Source: Streptomyces sp. 135
GTDB taxonomy: Bacteria > Actinomycetota > Actinomycetes > Streptomycetales > Streptomycetaceae
Length of the DNA: 64,000 bases
Direction: 5' to 3'
Assembly (NCBI RefSeq): GCF_020026305.1
Contig: NZ_CP075691.1
Span: forward strand, 930,001-994,000
A program made the position numbers and the translations under genes. Positions 58,592 through 64,000 of this stretch are shown here, piece by piece (positions within the stretch are counted from its first letter, which is position 1; every line of letters starts with the position of its first letter). A model generated the notes under the pieces. The model did not search any database. It saw only the letters and a list, made by a program, of their open reading frames with translations, and was not told the origin of the DNA.

Positions 58592-59695
58592 ATGACCCAG
58601 AAGAACGGTTACGACGTCGTGGTCGTCGGAGGCGGCACGGCGGGCCTGAGCGCGGCGCTCGTGCTCGGCAGGTCGCGGCGGCGGGTCCTCGTCGTCGACG
58701 CCGGTGAACCGCGCAACGCGCCCGCCGCGCACATGCAGGGCTATCTGTCGCGGGACGGCATGCCGCCCGCGGAGTTCCTCGCCGAGGGGCGCCGGGAGCT
58801 GGAGCGGTACGGCGTGGAGGTGGCGCGGGGCCGCGTGACGGAGGTACTGCCGGACGGGCGGGGCGAGTTCGGGGTGCGGCTCGCGGACGGCGGGGCCGTG
58901 CACGCGCGCCGGGTGGTCGTGGCCACCGGCCTGGTGGACGAGCCGCCCGCGGTGCCGGGGATCGCCGGGCGCTGGGGCCGTGACGTGCTGCACTGCCCGT
59001 ACTGCCACGGCTGGGAGGTGCGGGACCAGCCCTTCGGGGTGCTCGCCCCGGAGCCGTTCAACAGCCACCAGGCGCTGCTCGTCACCCAGTGGTCCAAGGA
59101 CGTGACGCTCTTCCTGCACACCGTGCGGGAGCTGCCGGACGCGGAGTGGGAGCGCCTCGCGGCCGCCGGGGTCTCGGTGGTGGAGGGCGAGGTCACCGGC
59201 CTGGAGGTGACCGACGACCGGCTGACGGGCGTCCGGCTCGCCGACGGACGGGTGTTCCCCCGCTCGGTCTTGTTCGTCACCGCGCGGCCGGTGCCCCGCG
59301 ACGGCCTGCTCACCGCGCTCGGCGCCGGGACCAGGGACACCCCGGTGGGGCCGTACCCCGCGGTGGACGAGACGGGCCGCACCACGGTCCCCGGCGTGTG
59401 GGCGGTCGGCAACGCCGCGGGCCCCATGGAGCAGGTGATCAACGCGGCGAGCAGGGGCTACCGGGCCGGCGTCATGATCAACGCCGAGCTGGTCATGGCG
59501 GACATCGACGCGGAGGCGGCCCGCCGCCGGGCGGGGTCTTCGCACCCGAGACGGAGGCCGCGGTGGCGCGCGCGGCGGCGGGCGGCCGCGCGCACGGGCT
59601 CGCGGGCTAGGGCATGCCGTGCGGAACGGGCGCCCGGCGGGGCAGCGGGCGCTGGTGCGGCGGAGCGTTTCCGCGGGCCCCGTTTCCGCAGGTGA
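58592..59695 (+). CDS. Thioredoxin reductase-like FAD flavoprotein, C-terminus frameshifted
   Basis: The start ATG at 58592 has GGAGG about 8 nt upstream. The FAD motif is DVVVVGGGTAGLSAALVLGR, the redox motif CPYCHGWEVRDQ (C-x-x-C) and the late FAD motif TTVPGVWAVGNAAGPMEQVI. After MADIDAEAARRRAG the current frame becomes Arg/Ala-rich and runs to 59695. The neighbouring frame continues with natural sequence VFAPETEAAVARAAAGGRAH and a stop at 59610. A 1-nt indel near 59530-59540 in the GC-rich stretch, real or sequencing, is likely. The native product would be about 338 aa. It is probably a disulfide or peroxide-handling oxidoreductase regulated by the divergent cupin regulator. Confidence 0.85.
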   Translation: MTQKNGYDVVVVGGGTAGLSAALVLGRSRRRVLVVDAGEPRNAPAAHMQGYLSRDGMPPAEFLAEGRRELERYGVEVARGRVTEVLPDGRGEFGVRLADGGAVHARRVVVATGLVDEPPAVPGIAGRWGRDVLHCPYCHGWEVRDQPFGVLAPEPFNSHQALLVTQWSKDVTLFLHTVRELPDAEWERLAAAGVSVVEGEVTGLEVTDDRLTGVRLADGRVFPRSVLFVTARPVPRDGLLTALGAGTRDTPVGPYPAVDETGRTTVPGVWAVGNAAGPMEQVINAASRGYRAGVMINAELVMADIDAEAARRRAGSSHPRRRPRWRARRRAAARTGSRARACRAERAPGGAAGAGAAERFRGPRFRR

Positions 59696-59757
59696 CGGGG
59701 GCCGGGGCGGCCGGGGGCGTCGCGCCACTTCGGGCGGGCACCTGCGACACTCGGGGC

Positions 59758-60561
59758 ATGGACATCGAACGCAGAAACAACGTCACCGTCACGGGCAACC
59801 CACAGGGGCGGACGGTGGTGCTGGCTCATGGGTTCGGCTGCGACCAGAACATGTGGCGTCTGACGCTGCCCGCCCTGGTCGAGGAGTACCGCGTGGTGAT
59901 GTTCGACTACGTGGGTTCGGGCCGCTCGGACCTGTCCGCCTTCTCGGAGAACCGTTACACCTCGCTGGACGGCTACGCACGGGACGTGGTGGAGGTCTGC
60001 GAGGCGCTCGACCTGCGTGACGCGGTGTTCGTGGGGCACTCGGTCAGCGCCATGATCGGCGTGCTCGCCGCCGACATGGCCCCGGAGCGGATCGGGGCGC
60101 TGGTGATGGTCGCCCCCTCTCCGCGCTACATCGACGACGAGGGCTACCGCGGCGGTTTCACCGCGGAGGACATCGACGAGCTGCTGGGGTCCCTGGACCT
60201 CAACTATCTGGGCTGGTCGGCGGCGATGGCCCCGGTGATCATGGGGAACGCGGACCGCCCCGAACTCGGCGAGGAGCTGAAGAACAGCTTCTGCGCCACC
60301 GACCCGGACATGGCGCGCGTCTTCGCACGCACCACCTTCCTGTCGGACTCGCGGGACGACCTGAAGAAGGTGCGGGTGCCGACGCTGGTACTGGATTGCA
60401 CGGACGACGCCATCGCCCCCCGCGAGGTGGGCGCCTACGTCCACGAGTCGATCCCCGGCTCGAACCTGATCACCCTGGACGCGACCGGGCACTGCCCGCA
60501 CCTGTCCGCACCCGAGGCCACGAACGAGGCGATCACGGGCTTCCTGACGGGCTTGCGGTGA
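59758..60561 (+). CDS. RsbQ-like alpha/beta hydrolase
   Basis: 267 aa from an ATG at 59758. The alpha/beta hydrolase catalytic triad is S95 in FVGHSVSAMIG, D217 in DCTDDAIAP and H245 in DATGHCPHLS, close to the positions of the Bacillus subtilis RsbQ triad. NVTVTGNPQGRTVVLAHGFG and FDYVGSGRSD are also characteristic. RsbQ makes or presents a small cofactor to the PAS domain of the phosphatase RsbP in energy stress (family knowledge). The next gene, overlapping by 1 nt (TGATG), encodes exactly such a PAS-phosphatase. Confidence 0.88.
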   Translation: MDIERRNNVTVTGNPQGRTVVLAHGFGCDQNMWRLTLPALVEEYRVVMFDYVGSGRSDLSAFSENRYTSLDGYARDVVEVCEALDLRDAVFVGHSVSAMIGVLAADMAPERIGALVMVAPSPRYIDDEGYRGGFTAEDIDELLGSLDLNYLGWSAAMAPVIMGNADRPELGEELKNSFCATDPDMARVFARTTFLSDSRDDLKKVRVPTLVLDCTDDAIAPREVGAYVHESIPGSNLITLDATGHCPHLSAPEATNEAITGFLTGLR

Positions 60562-61850
60562 TGTCCCGGGCGGGGCAGCACCCGGAGCCGCCCGACCGCG
60601 ACGACGCGAAGTGGTCGGACGCGGCGTTCGCCGCGCTGCTGGAGGACAGTGCCGAAGAACTGTACGAGAGCGCGCCGTGCGGATACCTGTCCACGCTGAT
60701 GGACGGCACCATCGCCAAGATCAACGCCCGCCTGCTCGACTGGCTCGGCCTGGACCGCGAAGCGGTCGTGGGCCGGAAGCGGTTCACCGACCTGCTGACC
60801 GTGGGCGGCAAGCTGTACCACGAGACGCACTTCGCCCCGCTGCTGCGCATGCAGGGTGAGATCAGCGGAATAGCCCTGGAGATGAAGCGGGCCGACGGCG
60901 GCCGCATGCCGGTGCTGGTCTCCTCCGTGGTCAAGCACGGCGGCACCGGTGAGCCGCTGCTGATCCGCACCACCCTCTCCGACGCGCGAGACCGCCGCGC
61001 CTACGAGGAGGAGCTCCTGCGCCGGCAGAAAGCGGCCGAGAAGGCGCGCAAGCAGGCGGAGGCCGACCGCGCCCGGCTGCAGGAAGCCCTCGCCGTACTG
61101 CAGCGGTCGCTGCTGCCAGCGACCCTGTCGCCGGTCCCCGGCGTGGAAACGGCCGCTCACTACCACACCGCCTCTCCCGACCGGCTCGGCGGCGACTTCT
61201 ACGACGTCTTCGCCCTCGACGGCAAACGCTTCGCCTTCTTCCTCGGCGACGTGTGCGGAAAGGGGCCGCAGGCGGCAGCGGTCACCTCACTGACCCGCTA
61301 CACCCTGCGCGCCGCCGCCCTGCACGACCCCGACCCCGTCTCCGCCCTGTCGACCCTCAACACGGTGCTCCACGACCGGTACACCGGAAGTGGCGACCCC
61401 CGCTACTGCACGACCATCTTCGGCACCCTGGATCCCGACCCCGTCACCGGGCACGTCGCCGTCCGGCTCGCCTCCGGCGGCCACCCCTCCGCCCTCACCC
61501 TGCGCGCCGACGGCACGGCCGCCTTCCTGCCCACCCCCGGCGGCCTCCTCGTCGGCATCCTGCCCGAAGCCTCCTTCACCACCGCCACCACCGTCCTCGC
61601 CCCCGGCGACACCCTGCTCCTCTACACCGACGGCCTCACCGAGGCGCGCACCGGCGACGACCGCGGTGCCCTGTTCGGTGAGGAAGCACTGCTCGCCTTC
61701 GCCACCGAGCACGCCGGGGAGTCCCCGCAGGACCTCGTCCGGGCGCTGACCGGCCTGCTCGACGACTTCGGCGACGGCCTCGACGACGACACCGCCCTTC
61801 TCGCCATGGGCGTCCCGGCCCCCGGCACGGCACCCCGGAGCGGACCATGA
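60561..61850 (+). CDS. RsbP-like PAS-SpoIIE protein phosphatase
   Basis: 429 aa; the start is ATG 60561, or GTG 60558. The N-terminal PAS domain (about 30-150) has APCGYLSTLMDGTIAKINAR, LLDWLGLDREAVVGRKRFTD and MPVLVSSVVKHGGT. A coiled coil follows (about 150-185, YEEELLRRQKAAEKARKQAE). The PP2C/SpoIIE phosphatase has PDRLGGDFYDVFALDGKRFA, FLGDVCGKGPQAAAVT, ASGGHPSALTL, LLLYTDGLTEAR and DDDTALLAM. Metal-binding Asp residues are intact. It should dephosphorylate an anti-anti-sigma factor; the STAS protein downstream is the obvious partner. Confidence 0.92.
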   Translation: MSRAGQHPEPPDRDDAKWSDAAFAALLEDSAEELYESAPCGYLSTLMDGTIAKINARLLDWLGLDREAVVGRKRFTDLLTVGGKLYHETHFAPLLRMQGEISGIALEMKRADGGRMPVLVSSVVKHGGTGEPLLIRTTLSDARDRRAYEEELLRRQKAAEKARKQAEADRARLQEALAVLQRSLLPATLSPVPGVETAAHYHTASPDRLGGDFYDVFALDGKRFAFFLGDVCGKGPQAAAVTSLTRYTLRAAALHDPDPVSALSTLNTVLHDRYTGSGDPRYCTTIFGTLDPDPVTGHVAVRLASGGHPSALTLRADGTAAFLPTPGGLLVGILPEASFTTATTVLAPGDTLLLYTDGLTEARTGDDRGALFGEEALLAFATEHAGESPQDLVRALTGLLDDFGDGLDDDTALLAMGVPAPGTAPRSGP

Positions 61851-62185
61851 GCCAACTGCACATCAGCACGCGCGACGCCGCGACCGGCCCGGTGCTGGAG
61901 ATCAGCGGCGCACTGGACTACCGCCACGCCACCGACCTGCGGGAACGCGTCACCGCTCTCCCCCTCCGGCCCGGTCAGCGCCTCGTCCTCGACCTCGCCG
62001 GGATGGACTTCTGCGACTCCAGCGGCATCACGGCCCTGATCGCCGCCCGCCACCACGCGCACGCCGCCCGGGCGGGCATCGCGCTCGCGGCCGTGCCCGC
62101 CAACACCCTGCGGGTCCTGCGCATCGTGGGCCTCGACCAGGTCTTCCCCCTGCACCCCGACAGCGACGCCGCCACGCGGAACTGA
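61847..62185 (+). CDS. STAS anti-anti-sigma factor (RsbV-like)
   Basis: 112 aa; the start overlaps the phosphatase stop (ATGA). The STAS fold shows ISTRDAATGPVLEISGALDY, LVLDLAGMDFCDSSGITALI (phospho-acceptor Ser in DSSG) and LRVLRIVGLDQVF. When dephosphorylated by the upstream phosphatase it would bind an anti-sigma kinase and free a stress sigma factor. No anti-sigma or sigma gene is adjacent, so the target is elsewhere. Confidence 0.92.
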   Translation: MSQLHISTRDAATGPVLEISGALDYRHATDLRERVTALPLRPGQRLVLDLAGMDFCDSSGITALIAARHHAHAARAGIALAAVPANTLRVLRIVGLDQVFPLHPDSDAATRN

Positions 62186-62252
62186 CCGGCGTACGCCCGG
62201 GATCGGCCGACGGGCCTGGAAGTCTCTGCCCGTACACGGTATCGATGCGCAC

Positions 62253-63161
62253 ATGACGGACCACGAGACGGACGGCGGAGGCGGCGGGCTGCCCGGTCTG
62301 CCCGGCCCTCCCCCGCCGGGTGCGAGCGCGCTGCCGCCCGGGACGTACGACGGCACGGTCGTCCTGGTCACCGGCGGCGGGACGGGGCTCGGCAAGGCGA
62401 TCGCGGCGGAGTTCGCGCGGCTCGGCGCCGACCTGGTGATCGCGAGCCGCAAGGAGGACCGGCTCACGGCGGCGCGGGACGAGCTGGCCTCGCTCGGCGG
62501 CCGCGTGAGGACCGTGGTGTGCGACATCCGGGACGCCGAGCGCGTCACCGAGGTCTTCGACGCGGCGCAGGAGGCGTACGGCATGCCCGGGGTCCTCGTG
62601 AACAACGCCGCCGCCAACTTCCCCGTCCCGGCCGAGGACATGTCCCCCAACGCCTGGCGCGCGGTCGTGGACACCACGCTGACCGGCACGTTCCTGATGA
62701 CGCGCGAGTTCGCCCGCCGTCACCTCGCCGCCGGCACCCCCGGGTCGGTCATCGACGTAGGGGCGTCGTACGCGTGGACGGGCGGCCCCGGCTTCGCGCA
62801 CAGCGCGGCGGCCAAGGCGGGCGTGAAGAGCCTGGTGGAGACCCTCGCCGTGGAGTGGGCCCCGTACGGCATCCAGGTCAACGGCCTGGTGCCGGGCCTG
62901 ATGCCGCACGGCGACATGAGCGCGGACATCCGCGGCAACCTCGACCGGGCCCCGAACACGGCCGCCCGTCAGCCCGCGCTCCGCGTCGGCCTGCCCCGCG
63001 AACTGGGCTGGGCGGCGACGTTCCTGGCCTCCCCCTACGCCCGCTTCATCACGGGCCACACGTTGGTGGTGGACGGCGCGAACTGGCAGCGGCGCGCCGT
63101 GGTGAGCCCTCCGGTGACGACCGTGCGCGAGCAGCTGGGGCGGGGCGGCTGCACGCCCTGA
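62253..63161 (+). CDS. SDR oxidoreductase, 2,4-dienoyl-CoA reductase-like
   Basis: 302 aa. The NAD(P) motif is VVLVTGGGTGLGKAIAAEFA, with R-K in IASRKEDR, NNAAANF and the catalytic-region SVIDVGASYAWTGGPGFAHS-A-A-A-K. The usual Y-x-x-x-K Tyr is not present; the H-x-x-x-x-K arrangement is as in peroxisomal/mitochondrial 2,4-dienoyl-CoA reductases. An N-terminal Gly/Pro-rich extension of 30 residues precedes the fold. A role in breakdown of unsaturated acyl-CoA agrees with the convergent enoyl-CoA hydratase gene. Confidence 0.85.
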   Translation: MTDHETDGGGGGLPGLPGPPPPGASALPPGTYDGTVVLVTGGGTGLGKAIAAEFARLGADLVIASRKEDRLTAARDELASLGGRVRTVVCDIRDAERVTEVFDAAQEAYGMPGVLVNNAAANFPVPAEDMSPNAWRAVVDTTLTGTFLMTREFARRHLAAGTPGSVIDVGASYAWTGGPGFAHSAAAKAGVKSLVETLAVEWAPYGIQVNGLVPGLMPHGDMSADIRGNLDRAPNTAARQPALRVGLPRELGWAATFLASPYARFITGHTLVVDGANWQRRAVVSPPVTTVREQLGRGGCTP

Positions 63162-63209
63162 GCCGCCGGACGGCACCGTCCGCCCCTGTGCGCCGTCGCC
63201 CGGCTCCGC

Positions 63210-64000
63210 TCACTTCCCCTCGAACGAAGCCGCCCGCCCGGCAGCCCTCGCCCCGAACCCCTCCCGCGCGTCCTCCGAGGTGAGGGTGATCGCCGCGTTC
63301 ATGGCCACACGGTCGAGCGCGCCGGACATCCCCGCGTCGGCGTACGCGTCGATGCCGCGCTTGATGCCCTGCACGGCGAGCGGGGCGTTGGCGGCGATCT
63401 CCGCCGCCAGCGCGTGCGCCGTGCCCGCCAATTCACCGGTGGGCACCACCTGTTGGAGCAGGCGCAGCCGCTCGGCCGTGGCGGCGTCGACGCGGCGCCC
63501 GGTGAGCGCGAGGAACTTGGCCCACCCCGTGCCCGCCTCGCGCGCGACGCGCAGGTCCCCGCCCGCGTCGACCGCGACGCCCAACTGCGCCTCGGGGAGG
63601 GCGAACACCGCGTCGTCCGCCGCGATCCGCACGTCCGCCATGAGCGCCAGTTCGAAGCCGAAGCCCAGGCAGTACCCCTGCACCGCCGCCACCACCGGCT
63701 GCGGAAGCCCGGCGAAGGCCCGGAAGCGCTCGTGCACCCAGCGCATGCCCTCGTAGTAGTGGTGGGCGCGCTCGGCACCGGAGCGGCCGGTGATCGTGCC
63801 GCCCGGCGCGGTGAGGTCGATGCCCGCGCAGAAGGCCCTGCCCTCGGCGCGCAGCAGGACCGCCCGGACGGCGGGGTCGAAGCGGATCCGGTCGGTGAAC
63901 AGGCCCAGCTGGCGGGTGGACTCCCAGCTCCAGGCGTTGAGTTTGCGCGGCCGGCAGAGGGTGAGGATGCCGAGCCCGTCCTCGACGTCGAGGCGCAGCC
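63210..64000 (-). CDS. Enoyl-CoA hydratase/isomerase family protein, 5' end outside window
   Basis: 263 codons are visible on the minus strand; the start lies beyond 64000. The crotonase pattern is clear: RPRKLNAWSWESTRQLGLFT, the oxyanion-hole segments RAFCAGIDLTAPGGT and VQGYCLGFGFELALMADVRI, then FALPEAQLGVAVDAGGDLRV and the C-terminal helix LAVQGIKRGIDAYADAGMSG. The usual catalytic Glu pair is partly replaced (AVDAGG), so isomerase or atypical activity is possible. It is convergent with the SDR gene, 48 bp apart. Confidence 0.88.
   Translation of the reverse strand, partial: LRLDVEDGLGILTLCRPRKLNAWSWESTRQLGLFTDRIRFDPAVRAVLLRAEGRAFCAGIDLTAPGGTITGRSGAERAHHYYEGMRWVHERFRAFAGLPQPVVAAVQGYCLGFGFELALMADVRIAADDAVFALPEAQLGVAVDAGGDLRVAREAGTGWAKFLALTGRRVDAATAERLRLLQQVVPTGELAGTAHALAAEIAANAPLAVQGIKRGIDAYADAGMSGALDRVAMNAAITLTSEDAREGFGARAAGRAASFEGK

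Overview
The window is a high-GC actinobacterial chromosome segment, almost certainly Streptomyces. Supporting signs are GTG starts, 4-nt ATGA/GTGA gene overlaps, very high third-position GC, a pSAM2-type integrative element, a beta-propeller phytase and secreted FG-GAP and LamG proteins. No rRNA, tRNA or CRISPR array was seen. Annotation is by reading alone; family names are recognition, not search results.

Left region (1-4.4 kb). The end of a SulP transporter is followed by a compact locus that looks like a RiPP (ribosomally made, modified peptide) system. It has a 55-aa precursor ending in three 9-residue repeats built on K-S/T-G-C-I-S, a 13-bp hairpin, a PaaK/F390-synthetase-like adenylate-forming enzyme and a small glycine-rich-domain-like protein. 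A well-formed small-RNA candidate with a strong terminator follows. Then come a secreted DUF1579-like protein and a decayed NRPS adenylation domain.

Polymorphic toxin locus with an integrated element (4.6-26 kb). On the minus strand lie a 1281-aa LamG protein and a 2315-aa Rhs/HINT protein with a HYD1-type ADP-ribosyltransferase tip, followed by a DUF6881-like immunity gene. Downstream are two promoterless tip/immunity pairs: one EndoU-like, the other ending in an RWHPGGGHHG motif. A 7.66-kb AICE with recognisable att repeats (7012-14674) sits between the live rhs-immunity pair and the spare tips. A second integrase remnant with its own att-like site and terminator (5604-5891) lies between the two spare cassettes.

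Middle region (26-35 kb). A graveyard of degraded genes holds fragments resembling a carrier protein, a P450 and an adenylation domain. It is followed by a phytase, a convergent two-component operon with a membrane protein, and a ferredoxin/ferredoxin-NADP-reductase fusion downstream of a diiron oxygenase. The diiron gene has a 13-bp perfect inverted-repeat operator.

35.7-41.1 kb is a tight five-gene operon: PhyH-type dioxygenase, DUF6271-like protein, PLP decarboxylase, GNAT and MFS exporter. It looks like a small unassigned biosynthetic pathway for an amine or amino-acid product, with a GntR-type palindrome in its promoter.

41.5-64 kb holds mostly ordinary genes: secreted propellers, a GDPD, a phosphodiester glycosidase, and a peptide/nickel-type ABC operon with a Nur-like operator and a deleted permease. 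These are followed by an acyl-CoA dehydrogenase operon, a cupin regulator, a flavoprotein, an RsbQ-RsbP-RsbV-like stress module, an SDR and a partial enoyl-CoA hydratase.
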